A DNA stretch of 64,000 bases from Asticcacaulis sp. UBA2476 (GCA_002342035.1 DDPE01000039.1:1-64000), one strand, 5' to 3'; positions 24,006 through 33,863 are shown, counted from the stretch's first letter. Notes: generated from the sequence alone by a model not told the origin. Translations and numbers: made by a program.

Positions 24006-27000
24006 GCGGTCTTTTTGCAGCCGAGGGCCAGCGCTGGTACTCGATCCCGTCGGGGCGGTCGTTTCTGGATGATCTGGCGCGCGGACTTTATGACGATCTG
24101 GGGCCGCTGGGCTTAAGCGAAGCACAAATCCTGACGCCAACCCGGCGTGGGGCAAGGGCGATGGCGCGGGCCTTTTCGGAGCTGGCTCACGGCGGCGCGC
24201 TGCTGCTGCCGCAGGTGCGGGCGATCGGTGATCTGGATGAGGGGGAGCCGCCGTTTGACCTTGAATTTCTGGCGCTTGATCTGCCGCCGGGTTTAAGTTC
24301 GACGCGGCGGCGGTTTGAACTGGCGCGGCTGGTCATGGCGCACTATCGGCCCGATGGCTATGAGATGACGTCGAAGGTGGCGCTCGAACTGGCGTCATCC
24401 CTGTGTGGATTTTTTGACTCTCTGGCGCTTGAAGAAGTTGACGCCTCTGACCGGCTGGACGATCTGGTTCATCACGAAGCCGCCTCTCAATATGTGATCG
24501 ATGAGTGGGCAAAGCACTGGCAGGTGTCAGCGAAATTCCTGTCGATCGTGGTGCATGAATGGCCACGAAGACTTAACGAGCTGGGCCTGATGGACCCGTC
24601 CCAGCGGCGGGTGGCGCTGATCCGCAAACTTGGGGAACAATGGACCCTGCGCCCACCGCAACATCCGCTGGTGCTGGCCGGATCGACCGGAACGGCGCCG
24701 TCCATGGCCGATCTAATGGGGCTGGTGGCGAACCTGCCGCAAGGGGCGGTGGTGCTGCCGGGGCTTGATTTGTCACTGGATGACAAGGCGTGGCGTCAGG
24801 TTGAAGATTCCCACCCCCAGGGGGCGATGAAGCGCCTTCTGGAACGGCACGGCGTCGCGCGGGTTGGGGTAAAGACGTGGCCGGCATCGGTTGAAACGGA
24901 ACGCGGTCCGCGGGCGCGACGGCGGCTGCTGAATGAGGCGCTACGGCCCGCTCAGGCGACTGAGGACTGGTTGCAGCAGATTGCCACTATGAAATCCGAG
25001 GCTGACGCTTCGGGATTTGATCCGTTCACGGAAGGTCTGCGCGGTCTGAACCTGATTGAGGCACGTCAGGACGAAGATGCAGCGGCTCAGATCGCGGTTC
25101 TCATGCGCGAAACGCTGGAGATGCCGGATAAGATTGCCGCTCTGATCACGCCGGATATCGGTCTGGCGCGACGGGTGAGTGCGCACCTGAGCCGTTGGGG
25201 TCTGGCCGCAGATTCGTCAGCCGGTGAGCCGTTAGCCCATAGCCTGACCGGGCGGTTTTTGCTGGATGTTCTGGCGCTGGCGGTTGATCCGCTCGATCCG
25301 GTGCGGTTATTGTCGGTGCTGAAACATCCGTTTGGGCGGTATCGCGATCAGTCCGACCTAATTGACCGGGTGGGTTTAAGAACCGTGCGCCCGCGCGACA
25401 TGGCCGAAGTGGCGGCCCGGCTGGATAAATACCCGGAGGCACAAGGGGTGTGGCTCGATTTTTCGGCGCGGATCAGCGCATGGCAGGATGGTTTTACCGC
25501 CCCGCGTGACCTGAGTGATTTTGTGCGCACATTTGTGGCCACAGCGGAAACCCTGACGCGCGAGGACGGTCAGATGCTGTGGCAGGGGGCGGCGGGGGCG
25601 TCGGCCTCGGCGCTGTTGTCCGGTCTGATCACCGAAGGCGAAGGGTTTGAGGTCACCTCTGCTGATGATTTTGCGGATATTGTCGGCCATATGATTAAGA
25701 CGGAGACCCTGCGCACGGGCGGCAATACTCACCCGCGTCTGCTGATTTTGGGGGCGATCGAAGCGCGGCTGGTTAAGGCGGATCGGCTCATTCTGGCGGG
25801 GTTAGAGGACGGGGTATGGCCGCAGTCGCCGCCGCTGGATCCGTTTTTATCCCGCCCGATGCGCAAGGCGCTGGGCCTGCCGTCACCGGAGCGGCGTACG
25901 GGATTAGCGGCCCACGATTTTGTCCAGGCGGCATCAAGTGAAGATGTCTGGCTGATCACCCGTAAGCGCCGCGAAGGGGAGCCGCAGGTCATGTCGCGCT
26001 GGCTGTGGCGGCTGAAAACCCTGTGTCAGGGTGCGAAGGTTGAGATCACGGATGCCCCGCACATTGCCGACTGGGCCCATCAACTGTCCGAAGCGGTGAC
26101 AGATGCGCCCGACAGTTTGAAACCCGCAGCCAGACCTGAGCCGTGTCCGCCCGCCGAGGTGCGGCCCAATTCCATGAGTGTGACCGAAGTCGAAAAATTT
26201 GTGCGCGATCCCTATGCTATCTATGCGCGGCGGATTTTGAACCTGAAACTGCGCGACCGCGCCAATGAACCGTTTGAGCAGAGACGGCGCGGCAATGCCG
26301 TACATGAGGCGGCTGAAAACTTTGTGCTGCAAGGACATCCGTTGGGCGCAGCGGGTGAGGCCGCGTTTATGGATCTGATGGAACAGGCCCTGCGCGCTGA
26401 GAATCTGACCGAGGCCGAAATCGCATTGCAACGACCATTATTTGAAGATTGGGCGCGGCATTTCGTGGCTTTCGAGGCCGAGCGCCGCGCCGGTAAACCA
26501 CGCTTCATCATCGAAAAAGAGGGCGCTTATAATTTTGAAACCGCGCGCAGGACGTTTACGCTCAAAGCCCGCGCAGACCGGATCGAAGTGCGCGAAGATG
26601 GCATCGATATTCTCGATTTCAAGACGGGTCAGCCGCCGTCTGCCAAGGAGGCGGTGGCCGGCTTTTTCCCGCAACTAACGCTAACGGCGGCGATTGTGAA
26701 ATATGGTACATTTGATGGGATGCGTCATGATAAGCCGATTGGCGACCTGCTTTATGTGCGCCTGTCGCCGGACGGGGCTAAACTGAAACCGGTGGCGGAA
26801 AAAGGCCTGAGTTCGGACGAGCTGGCCGATCAGGCGCTTGATAAATTCAAGACTCGCATCGACGCTTACGGCAAGGCGTCACAGCCCTACCGGTCGTGGG
26901 TCGCGCCGAAGTACCTCAAGAAAAAAGGCGATTACGATCAGTTGGCGCGGCTTTATGAGTGGCACATCATGGGGGATGAAGATGCGTCGTCTGAGCCCGT

Positions 27001-27019
27001 CTCGGAGGACGAGGCATGA
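24002..27019 (+). CDS. addB: Double-strand break repair protein AddB
   Basis: A 1005-residue subunit of the AddAB helicase-nuclease, which resects DNA ends for RecA-dependent repair. The N-terminal part is an inactivated helicase-like region with L-T-P-T-R-R-G-A-R-A-M in place of a full Walker A motif. The C-terminal RecB-type nuclease domain (from about residue 720) carries R-R-G-N-A-V-H-E-A, and then D-F-K-T-G-Q. Start and end overlap murU and addA by four bases each. It belongs to the alphaproteobacterial AddB type. Confidence 0.93.
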   Translation: MSGLFAAEGQRWYSIPSGRSFLDDLARGLYDDLGPLGLSEAQILTPTRRGARAMARAFSELAHGGALLLPQVRAIGDLDEGEPPFDLEFLALDLPPGLSSTRRRFELARLVMAHYRPDGYEMTSKVALELASSLCGFFDSLALEEVDASDRLDDLVHHEAASQYVIDEWAKHWQVSAKFLSIVVHEWPRRLNELGLMDPSQRRVALIRKLGEQWTLRPPQHPLVLAGSTGTAPSMADLMGLVANLPQGAVVLPGLDLSLDDKAWRQVEDSHPQGAMKRLLERHGVARVGVKTWPASVETERGPRARRRLLNEALRPAQATEDWLQQIATMKSEADASGFDPFTEGLRGLNLIEARQDEDAAAQIAVLMRETLEMPDKIAALITPDIGLARRVSAHLSRWGLAADSSAGEPLAHSLTGRFLLDVLALAVDPLDPVRLLSVLKHPFGRYRDQSDLIDRVGLRTVRPRDMAEVAARLDKYPEAQGVWLDFSARISAWQDGFTAPRDLSDFVRTFVATAETLTREDGQMLWQGAAGASASALLSGLITEGEGFEVTSADDFADIVGHMIKTETLRTGGNTHPRLLILGAIEARLVKADRLILAGLEDGVWPQSPPLDPFLSRPMRKALGLPSPERRTGLAAHDFVQAASSEDVWLITRKRREGEPQVMSRWLWRLKTLCQGAKVEITDAPHIADWAHQLSEAVTDAPDSLKPAARPEPCPPAEVRPNSMSVTEVEKFVRDPYAIYARRILNLKLRDRANEPFEQRRRGNAVHEAAENFVLQGHPLGAAGEAAFMDLMEQALRAENLTEAEIALQRPLFEDWARHFVAFEAERRAGKPRFIIEKEGAYNFETARRTFTLKARADRIEVREDGIDILDFKTGQPPSAKEAVAGFFPQLTLTAAIVKYGTFDGMRHDKPIGDLLYVRLSPDGAKLKPVAEKGLSSDELADQALDKFKTRIDAYGKASQPYRSWVAPKYLKKKGDYDQLARLYEWHIMGDEDASSEPVSEDEA

Positions 27020-30000
27020 CGCCGCAAAATGTCGCCGCTGATCCTTCCGCCCATGTCTTTGTCACCGCCAATGCCGGATCGGGTAAGACGTCGACCCTGG
27101 TTAACCGGGTGGCGCGCCTGCTGCTGCGCGGGGCACGGCCTGAGCATATATTGTGCGTCACCTACACCAAGGCCGCGGCGGCGGAAATGCAGGCCCGGCT
27201 GTTCGCGCAACTGGGCGGCTGGGCGGTCATGCCGGACGATGAGTTGTCGCAGCAACTGGCCAAAATCGGTGAGGATATCAGCGCGGAAAACCTGACCCGC
27301 GCACGGACTTTGTTTGCGGGGGCGCTGGAGACGCCAGGCGGCTTGAAAATCCAGACCATCCACGGGTTTTGCGAAAAATTGCTGCGCCGGTTTCCGCTGG
27401 AGGCGGGGCTGTCGCCATCGTTCAAAATCCTAGACGACCTTGAGGCTCAGGCACTGATGGCTCAGGCGCTGGAGCGGCTGTTGACCCTGACCGATGCCGA
27501 GGGGGTTCATGGTGACATCAGCGGCCGAGACCGCCTGATCCGCACACTTAGGGTGGCGAATTTTGAGAAATTGCTGCGCCAGTTTTCGATGCAACATGAA
27601 GATATACTGGAAAGTGTGGCCGCCCTGATCAGGCAGGCGCGGGATAAGGGTATATCTGAAAAAGAATATTTATATCAATCGGTTGGAGCAGCAGAGGCTC
27701 TGTCACCGGATGACCTGACGGCGCAGCTTTTAGGGCGGCTGAACTGGAGCGATATCAAATCTCTGGCGCAATCACTATCGGTTTCCAAGGGTAAGACCGA
27801 TCAGGAACGGAGCGTAGCATTTCTTGAGCTGTATGAGCAGCATCTCAACCAAAAGCCGGTTGATATTAGCATTTTGATCAATGTCTTTTTGACGGCTAAG
27901 GGTGAGCTTCGTAAAAGCTATTATACCAAGGATGTCGCCCAGACCGACAAGGATTATCTCGACTGGCTGGCACCCATAGTCGTCGAATATGTTGCGCAAC
28001 ATAATGCGGCGCGGATTGCTGAGATTACCTATGACGTCCTTATGTTGTTCATGGATTTCAGCGCGATTTACCACACGCTTAAACGTCGATCAGGGGCGCT
28101 CGATTTTCAGGATCTGATTGTCCAGACCCGGCGCTTACTGCATCAGACCGATATGTCGTCCTGGGTACTCTATAAGCTCGACGGCGGGCTGGAGCATATT
28201 CTGGTCGATGAGGCGCAGGATACGTCTGAGGATCAGTGGGCGATCGTCAAGGCCCTGACGTCCGAGTTTTTTGCGGGCGAAGGGGCCAGCCTTAAGATGA
28301 CCAAAGCCGTGCGGACGGTCTTTGCGGTCGGCGATGAAAAGCAGTCGATTTATGGCTTTCAGGGGGCTCGGCCGGATAAGTTTCTTGAGACGCGGCAGTT
28401 TTACGATATGGCCGCCGTCAGTGCCGGTCAAGTGCTTAAAATCCCGGAATTGGTCCATAGTTTCCGCTCCCTGCCGCAGGTTTTGGGCTTTGTTGATGCG
28501 GTCTATGACGGCGATCCGGAACTGTCCTATGCCCTGACCTTCACCAGCAATTTCGTCAGGCACGCAGCGGTGCGCAATGATATCGGCTGCATCGAACTGT
28601 GGCCGCAAGTCATGCCGATTGATGCAGACGATACCGAAGATGATGGCACCGAGGTCGATCCGGTAGACAAAACCGGGGCCACACCGGCCAAGCGGTTGGC
28701 GCAACAACTGGCCTTTCATATCAAATCCGAAATCGCCGCAGGGCGCGGGGTGATGGACAAAAGTCAATGGCGGGCCATGCACGCCGGTGATGTGTTGATA
28801 TTAGTGCGTAAACGCGATGCCCTGTTCGAGAATATCATCCGCGAACTCAAACAACAGGGCGTGCCGGTGTCTGGTGCCGACCGTCTGAAACTGTCAGAGC
28901 ATATCGCCTTTCAGGACATTCGCACCCTGATGCGTTTTGCGATGCAGCCGGGGGATGATTTATCGCTGGCCTGCGTATTGCGCTCGCCGCTGTGTGACCT
29001 GAGCGAACAGGATTTGTACGATCTGTCGCAAGGCCGATCAGGTTCATTGTGGGGTGCGCTTTTACAAAAACCGTCCGATAATGGGCGGTTTGATGATGCC
29101 CGCAGTTTAATGCAGTGGGTGCTGGCCGAAGCGCCGAAGCGGGCCGCCTTCGATTTTCTGGCGCGGTTGCTGAATCGGCGTGATCGCAATGGCCTGACGA
29201 TGCGGCAACGGTTTCTGACACGGCTGGGGCCGGAGTGCGAGGATGTGCTGGATGAAACCCTGGCTCTCGCGCTCAAAGGCGAAGGCATTGACGATATCGG
29301 TGTCGAAGCGTTCCTGAATTTGTGCGAGTTCAACGCCTCAGACATCAAGCGCGAGCAGGAAGAGGGCGGTGAGCGCGTCCGCGTCATGACCGTGCATGGC
29401 TCAAAGGGCCTTGAGGCGCCTTGGGTCATAATCCCCATCGGGCCGAATTTCAAATCGAGCCGCAACGATGATCTGCTGCTGATGGACGATGACGGTGGGC
29501 TGTTTGTCGATGTCAAACCGGAGCGCGGCAAGGTCGACGCGATTGCCGCCTTCAAAGACGCCAAGGCTGAAAAGGACGAGCAGGAAGCCTTGCGGCTATT
29601 CTATGTGGCCCTGACGCGGGCGCGCGACCGGCTGACGGTGTGCGGCTATCAGGGCAAACGCGCAGGCTCAGGCCGGTCATGGTACGGTCTGGCGGCGGAT
29701 GCGTTTGATCGTCTGCCGTTAGGTGAGGTCTCGGCGGTTGATATGCCGCTGCGGGCCGATTTTGGTCTCGATGATCCGGGTCGGGCGCAGGTCATGGTTT
29801 ACGGTGCAAGGGCCGGAAGCTATGTGGCGGACGAAAAATCGGTGCGGGTGAAATCGCCTCTGCCCGCGTTTCTTACCGCGGGTGCATACGGTGACGATGA
29901 TCTGTCGGCGGTGTGGCGGGCCGTGTCGCAAATGGGTGACGATGACCGGACGGAGACTGAGCGATCGCCGTCGCCGCTGGCTATGCAGAAAGGCTTGGGC

Positions 30001-30519
30001 CGATACCGGCGTGGCAATCTGATCCATAAGCTGTTTGAAATCCTGCCCGACCTGCCGCCCGATCAGTGCGAGGCCGTGGCCGTCAAATACCTCGCCAAAC
30101 AGACTGACCTTGATGATGATCAGCGGGCGGAAATGAAGGATGCGGTCATGGCGGTGCTGAATGATGACCGATTTGCCGAAGCCTTTTCGCCGCGCTCACG
30201 GCCCGAAGTGGCGTTGGCCGGTCAGATTGGCATCAACGCGCGTGGTGAGCCGGTCTATCTGTCGGGCCGGATTGACCGGTTGGTGGTCAGCGATGACCAT
30301 GTGTGGGTGATCGATTATAAATCCAACCGACCTGCACCAGACCGGGCCGAAGATGCGGCCATCGACTATCAGCGCCAGATGGCAGGCTATGTCGCCCTGT
30401 TACGCCAGATCTATCCGAACGCCAGGGTCGAGGCCGCGCTATTGTGGACGGACGGGCCAAAACTGACGCCGTTTTCCGATGAACTGATCACGGTTAGGTT
30501 AGCTGAACTGTCGCGATAA
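27016..30519 (+). CDS. addA: Double-strand break repair helicase AddA
   Basis: A UvrD-like helicase with a C-terminal nuclease, 1167 residues. Walker A A-N-A-G-S-G-K-T is near the N terminus, Walker B L-V-D-E-A-Q-D-T around residue 396, motif IV/V M-T-V-H-G-S-K-G-L-E around 790 and motif VI F-Y-V-A-L-T-R-A-R-D-R near 860. The nuclease domain ends with the metal-binding R-I-D-R-L and V-I-D-Y-K-S-N. It acts with AddB in end resection. trxA follows after 96 bases, which include a perfect inverted repeat. Confidence 0.95.
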   Translation: MTPQNVAADPSAHVFVTANAGSGKTSTLVNRVARLLLRGARPEHILCVTYTKAAAAEMQARLFAQLGGWAVMPDDELSQQLAKIGEDISAENLTRARTLFAGALETPGGLKIQTIHGFCEKLLRRFPLEAGLSPSFKILDDLEAQALMAQALERLLTLTDAEGVHGDISGRDRLIRTLRVANFEKLLRQFSMQHEDILESVAALIRQARDKGISEKEYLYQSVGAAEALSPDDLTAQLLGRLNWSDIKSLAQSLSVSKGKTDQERSVAFLELYEQHLNQKPVDISILINVFLTAKGELRKSYYTKDVAQTDKDYLDWLAPIVVEYVAQHNAARIAEITYDVLMLFMDFSAIYHTLKRRSGALDFQDLIVQTRRLLHQTDMSSWVLYKLDGGLEHILVDEAQDTSEDQWAIVKALTSEFFAGEGASLKMTKAVRTVFAVGDEKQSIYGFQGARPDKFLETRQFYDMAAVSAGQVLKIPELVHSFRSLPQVLGFVDAVYDGDPELSYALTFTSNFVRHAAVRNDIGCIELWPQVMPIDADDTEDDGTEVDPVDKTGATPAKRLAQQLAFHIKSEIAAGRGVMDKSQWRAMHAGDVLILVRKRDALFENIIRELKQQGVPVSGADRLKLSEHIAFQDIRTLMRFAMQPGDDLSLACVLRSPLCDLSEQDLYDLSQGRSGSLWGALLQKPSDNGRFDDARSLMQWVLAEAPKRAAFDFLARLLNRRDRNGLTMRQRFLTRLGPECEDVLDETLALALKGEGIDDIGVEAFLNLCEFNASDIKREQEEGGERVRVMTVHGSKGLEAPWVIIPIGPNFKSSRNDDLLLMDDDGGLFVDVKPERGKVDAIAAFKDAKAEKDEQEALRLFYVALTRARDRLTVCGYQGKRAGSGRSWYGLAADAFDRLPLGEVSAVDMPLRADFGLDDPGRAQVMVYGARAGSYVADEKSVRVKSPLPAFLTAGAYGDDDLSAVWRAVSQMGDDDRTETERSPSPLAMQKGLGRYRRGNLIHKLFEILPDLPPDQCEAVAVKYLAKQTDLDDDQRAEMKDAVMAVLNDDRFAEAFSPRSRPEVALAGQIGINARGEPVYLSGRIDRLVVSDDHVWVIDYKSNRPAPDRAEDAAIDYQRQMAGYVALLRQIYPNARVEAALLWTDGPKLTPFSDELITVRLAELSR

Positions 30520-30569
30520 TTATTCGCCATTGATTTCTGAGCGACATCGCTTACCTATGGGATCAGTTG

Positions 30570-30596
30570 GTCACTAACTGCAATCGCGTTAGTGAC
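30570..30596. promoter_or_regulatory. Perfect inverted repeat upstream of trxA
   Basis: GTCACTAAC at 30570-30578 and its complement GTTAGTGAC at 30588-30596, separated by nine bases. It lies 20 bases upstream of the trxA ATG. It could be an operator or a leader hairpin; no T run follows it. Confidence 0.5.
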
Positions 30597-30615
30597 AGTT
30601 AATAGGAAACTAGTC

Positions 30616-30942
30616 ATGGCGACTGTAAAAATTACCGATGAGACCTTTGAGAGCGATGTCTTAAAGTCCGATAAGCCGGTTTTGGTGGATTTCTGGGCGG
30701 AATGGTGCGGCCCGTGTAAGCAGATCGCGCCGATCCTTGAGGAAGTGTCAGAGGCTTACGGCGATAAGCTGGTGGTCTCCAAGATCAATATCGAGGATTC
30801 ACCGATGACTCCGTCGCGCTTTGGCGTGCGCGGGATTCCGACCATGATGCTGTTCAAGGACGGTCAGATGACCTCGATGAAGGTCGGCGCCATGCCGAAG
30901 GCGAAACTGCTGGAATGGCTGGCTGAATCTGGCGTCGCCTAA
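30616..30942 (+). CDS. trxA: Thioredoxin 1
   Basis: A cytosolic dithiol reductant of 108 residues with the active site W-C-G-P-C in the F-W-A-E-W-C-G-P-C context, the buried Asp in V-D-F-W and the cis-proline loop G-I-P-T. It is full length for the family. ATG 30616 follows AGGAAA at 30604-30609. It converges with folC. The position after addA is conserved in related alphaproteobacteria, as recalled. Confidence 0.96.
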   Translation: MATVKITDETFESDVLKSDKPVLVDFWAEWCGPCKQIAPILEEVSEAYGDKLVVSKINIEDSPMTPSRFGVRGIPTMMLFKDGQMTSMKVGAMPKAKLLEWLAESGVA

Positions 30943-30952
30943 GGCTAAGTTG

Positions 30953-32257
30953 TTAGATGGGCCAGGTCTCTCCCGAGAGTGCCAGCACATCGCCCGCCAG
31001 ATAGAGCGAGCCACAAATCAGGATGCGCACCGGTGCATCGGTTTGCACGGTTTTAACGGCTTCAAAAGGGCTTATCGCGGTCGTCGCGGTAAGCCCTTTG
31101 CTTTGGGCGGTCGCGGCTAGGACTTCGGGATCGGTGGCGGCATCCGACGAAAATCCAACGCACACGACCTCAAGTGACAAACCGTCAAAGGCCGCAAAAA
31201 ATTCATCGGCGTCTTTGTTATTCAGCAGGCCGCAGATCAGTTTCAGGGGTTTGGGGTCTTTGGCATTGAGGACATCTAAATGCGCCCGCAAAGCCTTGGC
31301 GGCATGGGGATTGTGACCGCCATCCAGCCAAAGCTCAGAGGCCTTGTCCGTCAGCGCGGCATGGAGCGGCCCCGCCTTAAGCGCATGCAACCGCCCCGGC
31401 CAGACGGCGGTTTGCAGGCCGCGATCAATGGCATCAGACGAAAACCCAAGCGCTAATGCGGCCTTGATGGCCAATCCGGCATTATCAATCTGATGCGGGC
31501 CGGCCAGACGCGGCAGCGACAGATCGAGCAGGGCATCGTCATCCTGAAACACCAGCCGGTCGTTTTCACGGTAGGCGTCAAACCCTTGCCCCATGACCGA
31601 TAAGGGGCTGCGGTGCTTGAGGGCGGCGCGCTCAATGACCGTATCGGCCTCCTCGGCCTGACGGGCGCTGATGACCGGACAGTTGGGTTTGATAATGCCG
31701 GCCTTTTGTTTGGCGATGGTGGTTAAGTCGTTGCCCAAAAAGGCCTGATGGTCGTAGTCGATGGGGGTGATGATACTGAGGCGGGGGGTGGCAATGATAT
31801 TGGTGGCATCCAGTATCCCACCGAGGCCGGTTTCCAGCAGCAACAGGTCGGCGGGCCGCTCTGAAAAGGCCAGAAATGCGGCGGCGGTGGTGGCCTCAAA
31901 AAAGGTCAACGGCTGGCCGTCATTGGCGATTTCAACGCGGTTTAAGACATCGGCGAGATAATCATTGTCGATCAGGGTGCCGTTTAGACGGATGCGCTCA
32001 GCAAAGCGCACCAGATGGGGCGAGGTATAGACATGAACGCTAAGGCCTTGTGCTTCGGCTATTGCGCGCAGGAAGGCTAGGGTCGAGCCCTTGCCATTTG
32101 TGCCCGCGACATGGACGACGGGCGGCAGTTTGTCGTGCGGATTACCGAGCGCTGCGCAGACCCGCAGCATGCGCTCAAGGGTCAGGTCAATCCGCTTGGG
32201 GTGCAGGGCTTTCAGGCGTTCGAGGGGGGCATCAAATGGCAATAGCCGATCAGTCAT
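30953..32257 (-). CDS. folC: Dihydrofolate synthase/folylpolyglutamate synthase FolC
   Basis: A bifunctional ligase of 434 residues that adds the first glutamate to dihydropteroate and further glutamates to tetrahydrofolate. The P-loop V-A-G-T-N-G-K-G-S, the S-P-H-L-V-R-F-A-E-R-I substrate loop, the E-T-G-L-G-G-x-L-D-A-T segment and I-I-T-P-I-D-Y-D-H-Q are all present, as is the C-terminal D-G-G-H-N-P. It is the last gene of the trpF-trpB-trpA-accD-folC set, although a small membrane protein gene and repeats have been inserted between accD and folC. A cruciform-like element starts at its initiation codon. Confidence 0.95.
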   Translation of the reverse strand: MTDRLLPFDAPLERLKALHPKRIDLTLERMLRVCAALGNPHDKLPPVVHVAGTNGKGSTLAFLRAIAEAQGLSVHVYTSPHLVRFAERIRLNGTLIDNDYLADVLNRVEIANDGQPLTFFEATTAAAFLAFSERPADLLLLETGLGGILDATNIIATPRLSIITPIDYDHQAFLGNDLTTIAKQKAGIIKPNCPVISARQAEEADTVIERAALKHRSPLSVMGQGFDAYRENDRLVFQDDDALLDLSLPRLAGPHQIDNAGLAIKAALALGFSSDAIDRGLQTAVWPGRLHALKAGPLHAALTDKASELWLDGGHNPHAAKALRAHLDVLNAKDPKPLKLICGLLNNKDADEFFAAFDGLSLEVVCVGFSSDAATDPEVLAATAQSKGLTATTAISPFEAVKTVQTDAPVRILICGSLYLAGDVLALSGETWPI

Positions 32258-32365
32258 ATAAAACCTTGGTCTTTGGCCTCTGAGGGCGTTGGCTTCGACT
32301 TGCCGCTATTCCCATAGCGGCGGCGCTCGCCGCCTACTCATAGACTCAAATCTCAAGGTTTTATA
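32257..32365. repeat. Cruciform-like element with terminal inverted repeats upstream of folC
   Basis: Terminal arms TATAAAACCTTG (32257-32268) and CAAGGTTTTATA (32354-32365) are perfectly complementary, and the match extends imperfectly for about 20 further bases. Inside are CCGCTAT/ATAGCGG and GGCGGC/GCCGCC hairpins, so the strand can fold as a branched structure. One end touches the folC start codon and the other the stop codon of the gene at 32361. It has the shape of a small non-autonomous insertion, or of a long leader structure on folC mRNA. Confidence 0.7.
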
Positions 32366-32804
32366 GCGGTTTAGGCGGTTGGTTCTGTGTTATGTTGTCA
32401 AGGTCAGGGCGGCGGATCAGCCAAGCAACGGAGACGCTTATTAGTCCCAACGCTGCACACTGCAAGATTAAGAATGGCTGGATTTCTCCACCAATTAGCG
32501 GCACCAAAGCGCCTGTAGAACTGCCTAAAATTCCATGTATCACATAGCCTGTGAAGCCGTGCTTTTGCAGGAGAAGCTGTATGGGCAATCCGATTATGGT
32601 AAGTACGGCTAATATAAATAACGACGCCAGACTCGTAACTATTACATTCAAAGATAGAAAGTCACTGATCCCATGAGTTTCGGGCCAGTTTATTATAAGT
32701 TGCCATAAATTGGGGGATAGCAATACCAAAACAGAAGCTAAGATTGCTCCAATCGCGCAGCCAAGAATAGATTTAAGAAGCCGTGACCACATTTTTGACT
32801 GCAT
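32361..32804 (-). CDS. Hypothetical four-helix membrane protein
   Basis: A 147-residue hydrophobic protein with four predicted membrane helices (about 8-30, 46-73, 83-102, 107-128) and a polar C-terminal tail rich in Asn, Gln and Pro. Base composition is lower in GC than accD and folC, so it may be an insertion into the conserved accD-folC pair. ATG 32804 is chosen because further upstream is repeat DNA; that repeat's GGAGGGGG end sits six bases upstream and would serve as Shine-Dalgarno. No family recognised. Confidence 0.6.
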   Translation of the reverse strand: MQSKMWSRLLKSILGCAIGAILASVLVLLSPNLWQLIINWPETHGISDFLSLNVIVTSLASLFILAVLTIIGLPIQLLLQKHGFTGYVIHGILGSSTGALVPLIGGEIQPFLILQCAALGLISVSVAWLIRRPDLDNITQNQPPKPL

Positions 32805-32808
32805 TTTG

Positions 32809-32866
32809 CCCCCTCCGTCACGACACAAAAGCGCCGCGCCACCTCCCCCGTAAACAGGGGAGGAGA
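32809..32866 (-). repeat. Dispersed GC-rich hairpin repeat, copy 6
   Basis: On the minus strand it reads CTCCTCCCCTGTTTACGGGGGAGGTGGCGCGGCGC, then a variable part and GTGACGGAGGGGGC. Its purine-rich end is the only Shine-Dalgarno candidate of the gene starting at 32804. Confidence 0.83.
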
Positions 32867-32908
32867 AGATTATAGAACCGCCCCCACAGCGCGCTCCCCG
32901 TTAAGGGT

Positions 32909-32927
32909 GCAGGGTCTAAGACCCTGC
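32909..32927. repeat. Palindrome straddling the accD stop codon
   Basis: GCAGGGTC and GACCCTGC flank TAA, with the accD stop codon (complement of 32916-32918) inside the hairpin. No T run follows. Confidence 0.7.
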
Positions 32928-33863
32928 CTTGCGGCGGCCACCCATCAGGATTGACATCAGAGCTGACAGAACAGCGGGCAGTTCTTCGCGGGGGACGACG
33001 CGGTCGACCATGCCTTTTTCGACCAGATATTCCGAGCGCTGAAAGCCTTCGGGCAGTTTTTCGCGGATGGTGGTCTCAATCACGCGCGGGCCAGCAAAGC
33101 CAATGAGCGCGCCGGGTTCGGCCAGATGAACATCACCAAGCATCGCATAAGACGCGGTAACGCCGCCGGTGGTCGGATCGGTCAGAACAACAATATAGGG
33201 CAGTTGAACGGCTTTAAGTTCCTGAATGGCTAGGGTCGTGCGTGCCAACTGCATGAGGGAAAGAGTGCCTTCCTGCATACGGGCCCCGCCGGACGCGGTA
33301 AAGGCGACCATCGGGCATTTGCGGGCAACGGCGGCGCGGGCCGCACAGATAAAGGCTTCACCGGCGGCGATGCCGAGCGATCCGCCCATGAAGGTAAAGT
33401 CCTGCACCAGCACAACGCAGTCCACGCCCTGAACCTTGCCATAGCCAATCGCCATGGTATCGTCTTCGCCGGTGTTTTCGCGGGCGATTTTCAGGCGTTC
33501 GGTATAGGCTTTGCCGTCAGAAAAGCTCAAGGGGTCTTCAAAAACCTTAGGGGATTCAATGGTTTCCCACTGCTCGTCATCAAAGGTATAGCGCAGGCGC
33601 GTTTCGGCATTGAGGCGCATGTGGCGGCCATTTGGGGTGACCCACAGGGCGGCCTCAAGATCCGGGCGGTAGATCATCTCACCGGTATCGGGGTCCTTGA
33701 CCCACAGATTTTCCGGCGTTTCACGCTTGGACACCAGCTTTGAGACTCCCGGTGCGATCTTGGCCAGCCAACCGCCGCGCTCACGACGCTCGCCTGACTT
33801 GTCACCTGATCTGACGTTCGTAGGCAATACTCTACCCTTACCCAATTTGTCGGCAATAGCCAT
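32916..33863 (-). CDS. accD: Acetyl-CoA carboxylase carboxyltransferase subunit beta, zinc ribbon lost
   Basis: With AccA it forms the carboxyltransferase that makes malonyl-CoA for fatty acid synthesis; 315 residues. The crotonase-like core is normal: the F-M-G-G-S-L-G segment, [24 protein letters not shown] and G-F-A-G-P-R-V-I. The N-terminal zinc ribbon found in the E. coli protein is degenerate: all four cysteine positions are replaced (D57, T60, T76, G79), while flanking residues such as Y-R-x-D-L-E and H-M-R are kept. It sits in the conserved trp-accD-folC order. Confidence 0.93.
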   Translation of the reverse strand: MAIADKLGKGRVLPTNVRSGDKSGERRERGGWLAKIAPGVSKLVSKRETPENLWVKDPDTGEMIYRPDLEAALWVTPNGRHMRLNAETRLRYTFDDEQWETIESPKVFEDPLSFSDGKAYTERLKIARENTGEDDTMAIGYGKVQGVDCVVLVQDFTFMGGSLGIAAGEAFICAARAAVARKCPMVAFTASGGARMQEGTLSLMQLARTTLAIQELKAVQLPYIVVLTDPTTGGVTASYAMLGDVHLAEPGALIGFAGPRVIETTIREKLPEGFQRSEYLVEKGMVDRVVPREELPAVLSALMSILMGGRRKAGS

